The notes beneath the pieces were generated by a model that saw nothing but the letters and a program-made list of their open reading frames with translations, searched no databases and was not told the origin of the DNA. Of a stretch of 64,000 bases of DNA, positions 52,285 to 61,955 are shown one piece after another (the first letter of the stretch is position 1; each line of letters starts with the position of its first letter). The position numbers and the translations under genes were made by a program. The stretch comes from Flavobacteriales bacterium UBA2306 (GTDB lineage: Bacteria > Bacteroidota > Bacteroidia > Flavobacteriales > Weeksellaceae): contig DDVS01000001.1 of NCBI GenBank assembly GCA_002345565.1, positions 800,712 through 864,711 on the forward strand, written 5' to 3'.

Positions 52285-54201
52285 TTATTTTAAACTTGAT
52301 TCTGTAGTGAATGGAGAAGCTGGAAGTCCCGATTTGTTGCTCAAATTTCCATTAGGATTATCTGCCCAATCGTATCTCACAGCAACAGGTTTCTTGACAT
52401 CATCATTCCAAACTACAACTTTGTTTCCCACTATTTTTGCTTTTGCCCACTGATAACTTCCGTCATTTGACTTAATCGCAAAACCTTTCAGTTCTGTTTC
52501 AGGTTTCAATTGATTGGTATTTGGTTTGAAAGACAGAATAATTTTTCTCCCTTCGATTTTCATTGATTGATAGATTGGTCCGTCTGTAACAATATTTTTA
52601 AGATAAGTTTTCTTCAAAGCCTGGAGCGCCAATCTTTCGCCCACTGTTTTTTTATTTAACGGATGGATGTCATTCCATTCTCCAATATCAATCGTAACAG
52701 CCAATCCAGAATTGGGAACTTTTTGAGAAACCAAAAGTTGCTGATTTCTCAACTCTGCCCAATTGCTTTCTACAGGCTCATTTTTAGGATCCATAAAGTT
52801 GGATAATTGCACAATGTAAAAAGGCAAAGTAGGATTTCCCCATTTGGTTCTCCAATCCAAAATCATTGTTGACAAAAGATCTCCATATTCTTTCGGTTTC
52901 GAAGCATTACTTTCTCCCTGATACCAGATAAAACCTTTGATTGCGTAATTCGTAATTGGATTAATCATCGCATTGTAAAGTCCTGTTGGTTTCCATCGGA
53001 TGAAAGTTTGTCCTGGCGCAACACGATCCATTTTAGCGCCTATTTTATATTTCCATTCTCCTTTCAAATCCAATTGTTGCCCATCGATTTCGAGAAAATA
53101 AGGTTTATCCATAATGAATTGTCCTTTTCCGCTTCCGTTGGTCACTCTCACCGCAATTATATTTTTACCTTCTTTCAAAACTCCAGCTTCGATGTTATAC
53201 CATCTTGGTGGATATTCGTAAGTTACATTGCCTACTTTTTTTCCATTAATGTAAGTTTCATCAGCATCTTTGATTCTTCCTAAATTTAAAAAAGCCGATT
53301 TTTCAGCTTGAGTTTTGGTTAGATTAATTTCTTTTCTGAGCCAAACCGAACCGTCAAAATCACCTTCTTGATCCTCCCAAGAACCAGGCATTGTAATGGT
53401 TTTCCAATCAGAATCATTGAAATCCAATTTCTCCCAGCCTTTTTGCAAGCCTAGATCCAGAAGATTAAGCTCTCCATACCAAACTTTGCTATGTGCTTGC
53501 TCGGTTTCTTCTGTGGATTTGATAAGCTTATCATTTTTCCATTTTTCGGCTTCGGCCAGATATTCTGGATAATTCTTGAGCGAACCTGCATCCATCCAAG
53601 CCTGAACCGGCGAACCACCTAAACTAGAATTGATGATCCCAACCGGAACTTTATTTTTTCCATTCAATTCTTTAGCAAAAAAATAGGCTACACCAGAAAA
53701 ATTGAGAATGGTTTCAGGATTGGTTGATTCCCATTTTCCATCAGAAAAATCAGTTTCCGCTGTTTTGAAATTATACTTTTGAGGAACTGTGAAAAATCTG
53801 ATGTTAGAATTATTCGCATTTTTGATTTCGTCTCCATAAAGCGGAGTCAATCTTCTCATCGGCAATTCCATATTAGATTGTCCGGAAGCTAACCAAACAT
53901 CGCCCAACAAAATATCATTAAGAGTAACTTCATTAATGGTCATTGTATAAGGACCGCCAGCAGGAAGTTTCGGAAGTGTGATTTTCCAATTCCCATTGAT
54001 GTCCGCAACTGTAGAATAGCTTTTGTTTTGAAATTTGACAACCACTTTTTCTTCAGAATCGGCTTGTCCCCAAATTTTAATATTGGTATTACGCTGAAGA
54101 ATCATTCCATCAGAAACCAATGCAGGAAGCTTGATTTTTGCCTTCAAAACCGAAATGGTCAAAAAGAAAAATAATATTGTAAAACTGATTTTTGAGTGCA
54201 T
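52285..54201 (-). CDS. Sialate O-acetylesterase-type carbohydrate esterase
   Basis: A 638-residue SGNH-hydrolase. Signal peptide at 1-21 (a cleavage near AKIKL), a small beta domain, then the esterase domain with nucleophile Ser109 in ASGQSNMEL; an inserted galactose-binding-like beta domain (about 255-375) precedes the second half with the GFIWYQGESNA motif and a DxxH dyad in IDIGEWNDIHP. In a xylan locus it most likely removes acetyl groups from acetyl-xylan; the family name comes from sialate relatives. It starts 29 bases after the GH35-like gene. Confidence 0.88.
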   Translation of the reverse strand: MHSKISFTILFFFLTISVLKAKIKLPALVSDGMILQRNTNIKIWGQADSEEKVVVKFQNKSYSTVADINGNWKITLPKLPAGGPYTMTINEVTLNDILLGDVWLASGQSNMELPMRRLTPLYGDEIKNANNSNIRFFTVPQKYNFKTAETDFSDGKWESTNPETILNFSGVAYFFAKELNGKNKVPVGIINSSLGGSPVQAWMDAGSLKNYPEYLAEAEKWKNDKLIKSTEETEQAHSKVWYGELNLLDLGLQKGWEKLDFNDSDWKTITMPGSWEDQEGDFDGSVWLRKEINLTKTQAEKSAFLNLGRIKDADETYINGKKVGNVTYEYPPRWYNIEAGVLKEGKNIIAVRVTNGSGKGQFIMDKPYFLEIDGQQLDLKGEWKYKIGAKMDRVAPGQTFIRWKPTGLYNAMINPITNYAIKGFIWYQGESNASKPKEYGDLLSTMILDWRTKWGNPTLPFYIVQLSNFMDPKNEPVESNWAELRNQQLLVSQKVPNSGLAVTIDIGEWNDIHPLNKKTVGERLALQALKKTYLKNIVTDGPIYQSMKIEGRKIILSFKPNTNQLKPETELKGFAIKSNDGSYQWAKAKIVGNKVVVWNDDVKKPVAVRYDWADNPNGNLSNKSGLPASPFTTESSLK

Positions 54202-54230
54202 ATTATAATCTATCTTTTAGTTAAATATTA

Positions 54231-55940
54231 TTATTCATATTCATATAATCTGACGTGCAGAATCTGGAAATCATCTACACCGATTCTTACGTGTCTGCCT
54301 TGATGCGTTTGGTCGCCATTCAGCCTTCTGATGTATTTGAATTTTCCATTCTCATCAATACTGATTTCATCCACAGGACCAATTCCGGCTCTTTTTCCGC
54401 CATTCCAAACGGTTTGAGTTTGAGATTTCCCACCTTGAGCAGCAAATCCATCTTCGCCCAAATCCTTTGCCTGAATCACTTTTTTCTCGCTCTCTTTTTC
54501 GAACTCAACTACGATTCCGCTTCCGGCTATGATGTATTCGTCTTTTGCTAATCTTAAAATTAATCCTCCACCTTCTGGCCAAACGCTTCCATTTTTTGCA
54601 CGTGGATCCCAAGGAAGAGAGAAATAATGTCTTGCAGTGATTTTGAGATCATCATAATTAATGATTCGCTCCGAGTTTTTTTGGTCAAAAAGCAAACCTT
54701 TGGATTGACCTTGTCCTTGATATTTCGCCAGTAAAGGCATTAATTCTTTTAATTTAGAATAAGCTTCTGCCAATCTTTTGCTTCCGGTTTCAGAATTGTT
54801 TTCGATAGAAAATGGACTGTAACCAATCGCATCGTGTTCTCCAAAAGCGTAGAAAGCTTGGACACCATTATTCTGGGTCATTTTGATTTCTGGAACAAAT
54901 AATGGATTGTTGTGAAGTTTATATTTTGAAGACCATTCCGCAAAATCACCATCATAAAAATCAGGAGCCAGAATGTCTATACTAGGCGCTCCAGCGTGCC
55001 AAATATCCACAAGATGCGCCAATGGTCCACCTGCAGGATATTCGCCGGGTTGACGGTTTCTACTGTTCATTGCCGCATTCACGTACAAAGGAAGATTGTA
55101 GATTTTTCTAGATTCTTTGGCTAATTCCTCGACATATTTTGCATAAGAATAAGCTGTGAACAACTCATCTGTATAAAGATCAGCTCCGAAAATCTCTTGC
55201 CAATTCCCTTTGGTTTTGAAACCTTGTTTTCCCCATTTTTCTGATAAAGATGGATGAAGCTCTTTTTTATTTTTAGTCAAAAACTTAATCAGTTGTTCCG
55301 GAACTTGTGCATTGAAAGCGGTATTAGCTTCTTTAGAATAATCACGCGCATCTTCCAACATTCCGATTTCGTTTTCTACCTGAATCATTACAACAGTTCC
55401 TTGATTTTTATCGAAATCTGAAATATGTTTTATTAATTCCAGATAAGCTTTTTTGTCTGCTTCCAAAACATTCTTGGAAAACGAACTTGCAATCTCCAAT
55501 GGTTTCCCAGCTTTGGAATAAGCTCTCGGATATTTTTTATAATCTTGTTTGAACCAAAGTGGCGCATAACAACTCATCGAATTTTTCCAAGAACCAAACC
55601 ACAGGAAAACGACTTTCAAATTGTTTATACGAGCCTGATCTATTACTTTATCTATTAAACTGAAATCAAATTTACCTTCTTGTTGTTCTATCAAATCCCA
55701 ATAAGCAGGAACTAGAACGGTGTTCAATCCCATATTTTGAAGCTTCGGAAAATCTCTTTCGATATCCTGAAAAGAGGATGCAGAAGAGTTTCCTAATTCT
55801 CCTCCTAAAATCAGAAACGGTTTGTTATCCACCATCAATTGTGTGGCTGTTCCCTTTTTCTGAAGATGAGATATGTCTTGCGCCTGAGTAAAAAATGTAA
55901 CTGCAGTTGCAAGAAGAATAACGCTTTTTCTGAGATTCAT
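54231..55940 (-). CDS. GH35-like beta-galactosidase with DUF5597 domain
   Basis: A 569-residue secreted glycosidase. Signal peptide at 1-20; TIM barrel with the acid/base Glu191 in MIQVENEIG and GGELGNSSASSF near the start; C-terminal beta domain (DUF5597, about 420-565). Family members cleave beta-galactose or related pyranosides, perhaps side chains of xylan here. It is the first gene of the five- to seven-gene run that ends with GH67, with the promoter expected in the 547-base gap upstream. Confidence 0.88.
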   Translation of the reverse strand: MNLRKSVILLATAVTFFTQAQDISHLQKKGTATQLMVDNKPFLILGGELGNSSASSFQDIERDFPKLQNMGLNTVLVPAYWDLIEQQEGKFDFSLIDKVIDQARINNLKVVFLWFGSWKNSMSCYAPLWFKQDYKKYPRAYSKAGKPLEIASSFSKNVLEADKKAYLELIKHISDFDKNQGTVVMIQVENEIGMLEDARDYSKEANTAFNAQVPEQLIKFLTKNKKELHPSLSEKWGKQGFKTKGNWQEIFGADLYTDELFTAYSYAKYVEELAKESRKIYNLPLYVNAAMNSRNRQPGEYPAGGPLAHLVDIWHAGAPSIDILAPDFYDGDFAEWSSKYKLHNNPLFVPEIKMTQNNGVQAFYAFGEHDAIGYSPFSIENNSETGSKRLAEAYSKLKELMPLLAKYQGQGQSKGLLFDQKNSERIINYDDLKITARHYFSLPWDPRAKNGSVWPEGGGLILRLAKDEYIIAGSGIVVEFEKESEKKVIQAKDLGEDGFAAQGGKSQTQTVWNGGKRAGIGPVDEISIDENGKFKYIRRLNGDQTHQGRHVRIGVDDFQILHVRLYEYE

Positions 55941-56433
55941 AATAAGGATTTTAGCTCATTAAAGTTTAAAATCATCAATTCTAAATTTTAACTTATAATT
56001 AATATAAACTGAACTTTTATAAAAATAAAAGAAGGTATTTATTTACCAAATAGGTTTGTAATTTCTAAAAGAAATTAAGAACAAAAAAGAGAATTTAGAC
56101 TTTAAAAAATAAAGAATAAGACCTTAGGCTTATCATAAAAAATAAGATAATGAATATGTCACAAAATCAAATTAATAAATCGTAAATCCACTTTCCATAA
56201 TCGAATCTAGGAAATGGTGCCTGACTATGATTTATATGACTAAAGACTTATCGTAATTTTTACAATATCCTTTTGTTTCCTGAATGATTAAAAGCCATCA
56301 TTTTAATATTTTTATTTTAACATAAATTTAACATTAAATTCATTTGTAATTAATCATTAAACACGTCAAAATTGATGGTTTTGAAGCAAATAAATGCCGA
56401 AAAATCTATCTTATTAAAAGAAAAACCGCTTGT

Positions 56434-56467
56434 ATAAAAAAAGCTGAATACAAAATGAGTACTCAGC
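56434..56467 (-). terminator. Terminator in the 55941-56487 gap
   Basis: GCTGAATAC (56443-56451) pairs with GTACTCAGC (56459-56467) with one mismatch, and seven T follow on the minus strand, ending the symporter operon 20 bases past its stop. The rest of the 547-base gap is AT-rich; it should hold the promoter of the GH35-like operon but I see no TAnnTTTG match, and no gene or repeat. Confidence 0.75.
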
Positions 56468-56487
56468 ATAGTCTTACAATACATTAT

Positions 56488-58188
56488 CTATGACCAAAAT
56501 CGTATATAAATTGCAGAAACCAGTAAAAGTGTAATGACAATCATGACCAAAATAGTTGGTTCTACTTTAAACATGGCTTTATCTATTTGGAAGGCTTTAG
56601 TATTGATTTTGGGTCCTGCCAAACTTACCAAAATCATAAGAATTACAGTAAATACAAAAGCTAGCCCCATACAATTGAGAAAAGGAATTTCGTAAATACC
56701 ATCTGCATTTTTATAAGCAGTGTAAATCCAGGTTTCTGGTCCTAAAACTGTAGTGGCAAACTGATTAAAGAACACAGAAAGCAAAAACCCGGAAAGCAAA
56801 CCAACAATAGCCGCAGCACCGGTTGTTCTTTTCCAAAACATCCCCAAAAGAAACATTGCAAAAACACCTGGACTAATGAATCCTGTGTATTTCTGAATGA
56901 AGGTAAAGCCGCCTGCACCGCCGATTCCCAAACTATCTTTCCAAGTGAAAATTATAGCGACAATAATGGAAACAATAATCACCATTTTTCCGATATTCAC
57001 CTGTTTTTTTTCTGAGGCTGTTTTATTGATGTACTTATTATAAATATCCATCGTAAAAATCGTGGCAATGCTATTGGCTTTCCCCGCGAGAGACGCTACA
57101 ATTGCTGCTGTAAGTGCTGCCACGGAAAGGCCTTTCAATCCGTTTGGTAAAAATCCCAAAATGGCGGAATAGGCATTATCCGGAACCAGTTTTCCTCCAG
57201 GAGCCATTTCATTTTGCAATACACCGTTTTGATACAAAACGTAGGCTGCAATCCCGGGAAGCATCACGATAATAGGCATAAATAATTTTAGAAATCCTGC
57301 AAATAAAATTCCTTTTCTAGCAGTTTGGAGATTGGCTCCTAAAGCGCGCTGAGTAATATATTGATTACAACCCCAATAGTTGAGATGCACAATCCAAATT
57401 CCGGCAACATACATTCCGTATCCTGGAAGCGCCAAATAATTATTGATTTGTTCTTGAGTGGAATATTCTGTGGGTTTCGGCACTAATAATTTGAAATGAT
57501 CCGGCGAAACTTCCATCAGTTTGTTGAAACCGGCCAAAACATTTTTTCCCATTCCGAAATGTTCGGACACCATTGTCAATGCAATGTAAGTGGTTGCTAA
57601 TCCGCCAACAATCAATACAACAACCTGAATCACGTCTGTAAAGCCAATTACCTTCATCCCGCCTAAAGTAATCACGACCGCAAAAACCGCCAATGCAGTC
57701 ATCACGATATGGAAATATTCTTCCCCAATTAAATTAGAAATGGCAATGGATCCTAAATACAAAATAGAAGTGAGGTTGACAAAAACATAAAGAAAGAGCC
57801 AGAAAACTGCCATAATCAAGGCCGTGGTTTCATTGTATCTGGTTTTGAGAAACTGAGGCATCGTGAAGATTTTATTCTTCAGATAAATCGGGATAAACCA
57901 CACCGCAATGACGATGAGCGCAACAGCCGCCATCCATTCATAAGCAGCAATGGCAACGCCTACTGTAAAGCCATTTCCACTCATCCCAATAAATTGTTCT
58001 GCGGAAATGTTGGAAGCAATCAAACTCGCGCCAATAGCCCACCAAGTGAGTGAACCTTCTGCAAGAAAATAATCTTTGCTGCCGCCGGAATCCGATTTTT
58101 TCTTTCTGTAAATATAGATGCCATACGCAGCGACAACTACAAAATAGATCAAGAAGATAATGATATCTATGCTTGCGAATTTTCCCAT
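56488..58188 (-). CDS. Sodium:solute symporter (SGLT-type)
   Basis: A 566-residue inner-membrane protein with about 14 helices of the SSS family. WAIGASLIASNISAEQFIGMSGNGF is the first sodium-site region, and FPIGLKG-type NGLKGLSVAALTAAIVASLAGKANS is the conserved helix-9 segment. It follows the aldose epimerase gene by 2 bases, so it probably imports a sugar (xylose, arabinose, galactose or hexuronate) with sodium. Confidence 0.93.
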   Translation of the reverse strand: MGKFASIDIIIFLIYFVVVAAYGIYIYRKKKSDSGGSKDYFLAEGSLTWWAIGASLIASNISAEQFIGMSGNGFTVGVAIAAYEWMAAVALIVIAVWFIPIYLKNKIFTMPQFLKTRYNETTALIMAVFWLFLYVFVNLTSILYLGSIAISNLIGEEYFHIVMTALAVFAVVITLGGMKVIGFTDVIQVVVLIVGGLATTYIALTMVSEHFGMGKNVLAGFNKLMEVSPDHFKLLVPKPTEYSTQEQINNYLALPGYGMYVAGIWIVHLNYWGCNQYITQRALGANLQTARKGILFAGFLKLFMPIIVMLPGIAAYVLYQNGVLQNEMAPGGKLVPDNAYSAILGFLPNGLKGLSVAALTAAIVASLAGKANSIATIFTMDIYNKYINKTASEKKQVNIGKMVIIVSIIVAIIFTWKDSLGIGGAGGFTFIQKYTGFISPGVFAMFLLGMFWKRTTGAAAIVGLLSGFLLSVFFNQFATTVLGPETWIYTAYKNADGIYEIPFLNCMGLAFVFTVILMILVSLAGPKINTKAFQIDKAMFKVEPTILVMIVITLLLVSAIYIRFWS

Positions 58189-58190
58189 AA

Positions 58191-59249
58191 TTATTGCTTT
58201 ACTGAAAATTTATATATGGTTTTGCTTTCATATTTCTCTCTTGGTTTCAAAATGACAGAAGGAAAATCTGCCTGATTGGGAGAATCCGGAAAATGTTGGC
58301 TTTCCAGGCAAAATCCTGTTCTAGCATTATTCTTTCCACCGGTTTTAGTTTCAAATTTTCCATCGAGATGATTTCCGGAATAGAACTGTACGCCGGGTTC
58401 TGTAGTTTGGACTTCCAGCATTCTGCCACTTTGCGGATGAAAAACTTTCGCGACAGGTCTCAACCCTTCTCCTTCCAAAATCCAGGTGTGATCGTAACCG
58501 TTTCCCAATTTCAGTTGCAAGTCATTTTCGTTAATATCTTTTCCAATGGATTTAAAATCTGAAAAATCGAAAGATGAATCTTTTACTTGTCTAATTTCTC
58601 CTGTCGGGATCATTTTTTCATTAACTGGTAAGTAACAATTCGCATTGATTTGCAATTCGTGATCGAGAATGGATTTTGAAAAATCACCACTTAGGTTAAA
58701 ATAAGAATGTTGCGTTAGATTTACAATGGTTGTTTTGTCGGTTTCTGCTTCGTAAGAGATTTCCAGCGCATCGTCATCGGTCAAAGTATAAAATACGGTA
58801 ACATTCAGATTTCCGGGGAAACCTTCTTCGCCATCCTGGCTTAGGTAAGTAAGTTTCACTGTCGGAAATTTTGCATTTTCAACTGTTTCGACATTCCAGA
58901 ATTGAGCATGAAAACCATTTTCGCCCCCGTGTAAACTGTTAGATTGATCATTCTGATGAGTCTGATAAGTTTTACCATCGATTTCGAATTTTCCATTGGC
59001 TATTCTGTTACCGTATCGTCCGATTAAAGCACCATAATAATAAGAATTTTGCAGATAATCTTCGGTATTTTTGAAGCCGAGAACAACATCTTCATAATGC
59101 CCGTTTTTATCCGGTGCAGTGAGCGAAGTGATGATTCCGCCAAGGTTGAGGACTTCCAGCTTCATCCCGTTTTTGTTGGTCAGAATATACTTTTTTAGGA
59201 GCTGAGCTTCTTTTTTATTGCAAAAATCAGATATTTCTAATGTTGACAT
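58191..59249 (-). CDS. galM: Aldose 1-epimerase
   Basis: A 352-residue mutarotase that speeds the alpha/beta interchange of aldoses. The conserved base and acid lie in NLTQHSYFNLSG and GFCLESQHFPDSPN; NGYDHTW and PGVQFYSGN are family motifs. There is no signal peptide, so it is cytoplasmic or uses a non-classical route. It is coupled to the symporter gene that follows by 2 bases. Confidence 0.93.
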   Translation of the reverse strand: MSTLEISDFCNKKEAQLLKKYILTNKNGMKLEVLNLGGIITSLTAPDKNGHYEDVVLGFKNTEDYLQNSYYYGALIGRYGNRIANGKFEIDGKTYQTHQNDQSNSLHGGENGFHAQFWNVETVENAKFPTVKLTYLSQDGEEGFPGNLNVTVFYTLTDDDALEISYEAETDKTTIVNLTQHSYFNLSGDFSKSILDHELQINANCYLPVNEKMIPTGEIRQVKDSSFDFSDFKSIGKDINENDLQLKLGNGYDHTWILEGEGLRPVAKVFHPQSGRMLEVQTTEPGVQFYSGNHLDGKFETKTGGKNNARTGFCLESQHFPDSPNQADFPSVILKPREKYESKTIYKFSVKQ

Positions 59250-59285
59250 ATGTTTGAAATTGATGGTTATTTTTTGATTATTTTT

Positions 59286-59381
59286 TTACTGAAAACCGAT
59301 CTTCACTTGAGCCGCCATTTGTGCATTGACTTTTGACAACAAGGATAAACCAATTGAAAAGATATAGATTGCTTTTTTCAT
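59286..59381 (-). CDS. 31-codon ORF: signal peptide plus short tail (probable gene scar)
   Basis: From the ATG at 59381 the minus strand encodes a 31-residue peptide: a good signal peptide (MKKAIYIFSIGLSLLSKVNAQ) plus ten residues (MAAQVKIGFQ) and TAA. It lies between the GH115 and epimerase genes in the operon. It could be a tiny secreted peptide, but it reads more like the first and last codons of a larger secreted gene joined by a deletion. I see no further open frame with signal-peptide protein similarity here. Confidence 0.4.
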   Translation of the reverse strand: MKKAIYIFSIGLSLLSKVNAQMAAQVKIGFQ

Positions 59382-59405
59382 AATTTTTTATTTTTTCGAA
59401 TGGTG

Positions 59406-61937
59406 TCAATTTCCAAATTCACTTTCAGGAGCACCGAGATAAGAATCTTTCAAACCGCCTGTACTAATCAGTATTTTTTCTAAAACAATTCCAGCATCTA
59501 AAACTCGGAAACGTAAAGTATGTTTGCCTGTTTTCGCAATCTGATGTTTTGTTTTGGATCTAATAATATGTTCTGCTTGCCAACCTTCTAATTCTCCTCT
59601 GTAATCACCATTGAAATTGACAATCTGAGGTTTTTTATTATCAAAAGAAATCTCATAACGCAAACCTTTGTTTGAATTAAAATTAAGTGTTGGCGCTAAC
59701 AATAATTCAACTTCAAAATCGCCTGTCGAACTGAAATCAACTTCGTATTCTAATGAAATATTTTCATTGTTTTTTGGCGAAATATTTTGTGGAAAAGTGG
59801 TAACACCAGACGAAGTTTTGCCAAAATCCGGAATGATTTGCCACTCGATTTTACTAGAATTATTCTTGTTAGCAAAATGTTCTGCTTCGATAGAAATATA
59901 ACCGTCTTTCTCTTTGAAAAGTTTATTTTTTGAAACTTCATCCTTCGAAAGATAATTTACTTTTGGCATCACATTTTTGTCCGGCTGTTGCCAATAGGTG
60001 TAGCCAATATGCGTCTGATCCATCATATGCTTCCATTTCCCGCCAGAAATTTCGTTGTTATATCGGTTGGAAAGAAACGCGTCATAATTAAAATCCTTCT
60101 TCACTTGGTCAGCAAAATCATTGGCTCTAATGTCTCTCTTAGACAATAATTCTTGATTTTTAGCGACTGAAAAATACATATCGTACAAATTGCTCATTGC
60201 ATCTACAGGATATAAAACCAACTGAAAATAAGCATCTTGATAAGCTTTTGGAAGTTGGTTATAAATCCTGTAAGCCTCTAATGACAAGTTTTTGTAATCG
60301 TTTTTTACAGTTTCAAATTCATTATAATTTTCGAGACTGTAAGTTTTGCTGTTCAGCATTTCTGCCGTCACTCTTCTGTTGAATTTTGGATAAGTATTCA
60401 GAATTTTTGCAATGTCTTTTGAATAAGCTTCTCCAAATTGTTCCGAAGCCCATTTCTCGGTGTATTCCAGAAGATTCTGAGCATTGAATTGTTTCGGATT
60501 CCAAGCCATATCCAAGAAAAACGAAATCGGAAATTCCATTGGTTTCAAATCGCCGACATTCACAATCCAGATTTTATCAACTTTGTGTTCATAAGTCAGA
60601 TTCATCTGTTCCCAAACTCTTTGGATTGGATTAATATTAATCCATTTAGAATTTCTCGGTCCGCCCACATAATCGAAATGATAGTACATTCCGTAACCGC
60701 CTTTGTGCAAAGGTTTATTCAAATCCGGAAGTTTACGAACATTGCCCCAATTGTCATCACAAAACAACAGAGTCACATCATCCGGAACACGCATTCCTGC
60801 GTCATAATAATCCTGAACTTCTTTGTACAAAGCCCAAAGTTGTGGTGTTTGGTTCGCTTTTTTACCAGACGTTTTCTCTATAATTTGTCTTTGATTTTTA
60901 ACGATATTTTCAAGAAGTGAAATATTGGTTCCCTCTCCCATCGCTTCGTCGCCATCGCCACGCATCCCGACTGTTACAATCTTTTCCCAATTTTTGGAAC
61001 GCTCGATTTCGGTTTTCCAGAACTCGTCCAAAACTTTTTTATTTTTAGAATAATCCCAAACATTGGGCAGATTATTTTTCTTGATATATCGTCTCCAATC
61101 CTGCTGTGCCAAAGCCATTGGCTCGTGATGCGACGTCCCCATTACGATTCCCATTTCGTTGGCTAAAATTCCATTTTGTGGGTCATCATCATAGAAAGCA
61201 CTTCCCCACATTGCCGGCCAAACGTAATTCCCTTTGAGTCTCAAAATCAATTCAAAAACTTTTTCATAAAACTTGGAATTGAAACCGCCAAAAGTCGCTC
61301 TCGCCCAACCTCCAAGCGAAGGTTCTTCATCATTAAGGAAAATTCCACGGTATTCTACGGCTGGCTCGTTGTCTGTGTAAATTCCTTTTTTGAAATAGAG
61401 ATTTTCCGATTTTTTGACCGTAACATCTGCCCAATAATTCCACGGCGAAACTCCAATTTGCTTTGAAAATTCGTAGATTCCGTAGATTGTTCCGCGTTTG
61501 TCACTTCCTGCAATCACGACAACATCTGAGGTTCCATTGAAATCTTTAATATTTTGAATGATATATTTTTCTCGTTTTCCTTTTAAATCTTTTTCATTCA
61601 GTTTTTTCTGTTTGATTAATTCATCAATAATCGAATTCGTTGCAATCGTTCCGATGATGATTAAAGGCGAATTTGAATTTGAAATTTGATTAATGATATT
61701 CGGAGTTTTACCTGTGACTTTTTGAAAATCAGTTTGAAGATTACTGACCGCTCTCAGAATTCCTTTATCAATCGATTGGTTTACGAATAATGAAATATTT
61801 GTTGATTTTTCCTTTAGAACAAGAACTTCAGAACTTTTTTCAGTAATGATGAAAGGTTGAGCCGATTTTAACTTCAATCCAAAACCGAAACTAAAAATTA
61901 TGATTAAAATGGATTTCAAAAACGGATTCATTATCAA
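59406..61937 (-). CDS. GH115 xylan alpha-1,2-glucuronidase
   Basis: An 843-residue secreted enzyme that removes (4-O-methyl)glucuronic acid from internal and terminal xylose units of xylan, unlike GH67 which acts on oligosaccharide ends. Signal peptide at about 1-26; an N-terminal alpha/beta domain (GTIYGIYEFSKQIGVSPWNYWADV), the TIM barrel with EYRGIFLNDEEPSLGGWA and GMRGDGDEAM, and a C-terminal beta domain. The start may be the ATG at 61931. It begins 18 bases after the GH43 gene. Confidence 0.93.
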   Translation of the reverse strand: MIMNPFLKSILIIIFSFGFGLKLKSAQPFIITEKSSEVLVLKEKSTNISLFVNQSIDKGILRAVSNLQTDFQKVTGKTPNIINQISNSNSPLIIIGTIATNSIIDELIKQKKLNEKDLKGKREKYIIQNIKDFNGTSDVVVIAGSDKRGTIYGIYEFSKQIGVSPWNYWADVTVKKSENLYFKKGIYTDNEPAVEYRGIFLNDEEPSLGGWARATFGGFNSKFYEKVFELILRLKGNYVWPAMWGSAFYDDDPQNGILANEMGIVMGTSHHEPMALAQQDWRRYIKKNNLPNVWDYSKNKKVLDEFWKTEIERSKNWEKIVTVGMRGDGDEAMGEGTNISLLENIVKNQRQIIEKTSGKKANQTPQLWALYKEVQDYYDAGMRVPDDVTLLFCDDNWGNVRKLPDLNKPLHKGGYGMYYHFDYVGGPRNSKWININPIQRVWEQMNLTYEHKVDKIWIVNVGDLKPMEFPISFFLDMAWNPKQFNAQNLLEYTEKWASEQFGEAYSKDIAKILNTYPKFNRRVTAEMLNSKTYSLENYNEFETVKNDYKNLSLEAYRIYNQLPKAYQDAYFQLVLYPVDAMSNLYDMYFSVAKNQELLSKRDIRANDFADQVKKDFNYDAFLSNRYNNEISGGKWKHMMDQTHIGYTYWQQPDKNVMPKVNYLSKDEVSKNKLFKEKDGYISIEAEHFANKNNSSKIEWQIIPDFGKTSSGVTTFPQNISPKNNENISLEYEVDFSSTGDFEVELLLAPTLNFNSNKGLRYEISFDNKKPQIVNFNGDYRGELEGWQAEHIIRSKTKHQIAKTGKHTLRFRVLDAGIVLEKILISTGGLKDSYLGAPESEFGN

Positions 61938-61955
61938 TAATTTTAAATATTAATT

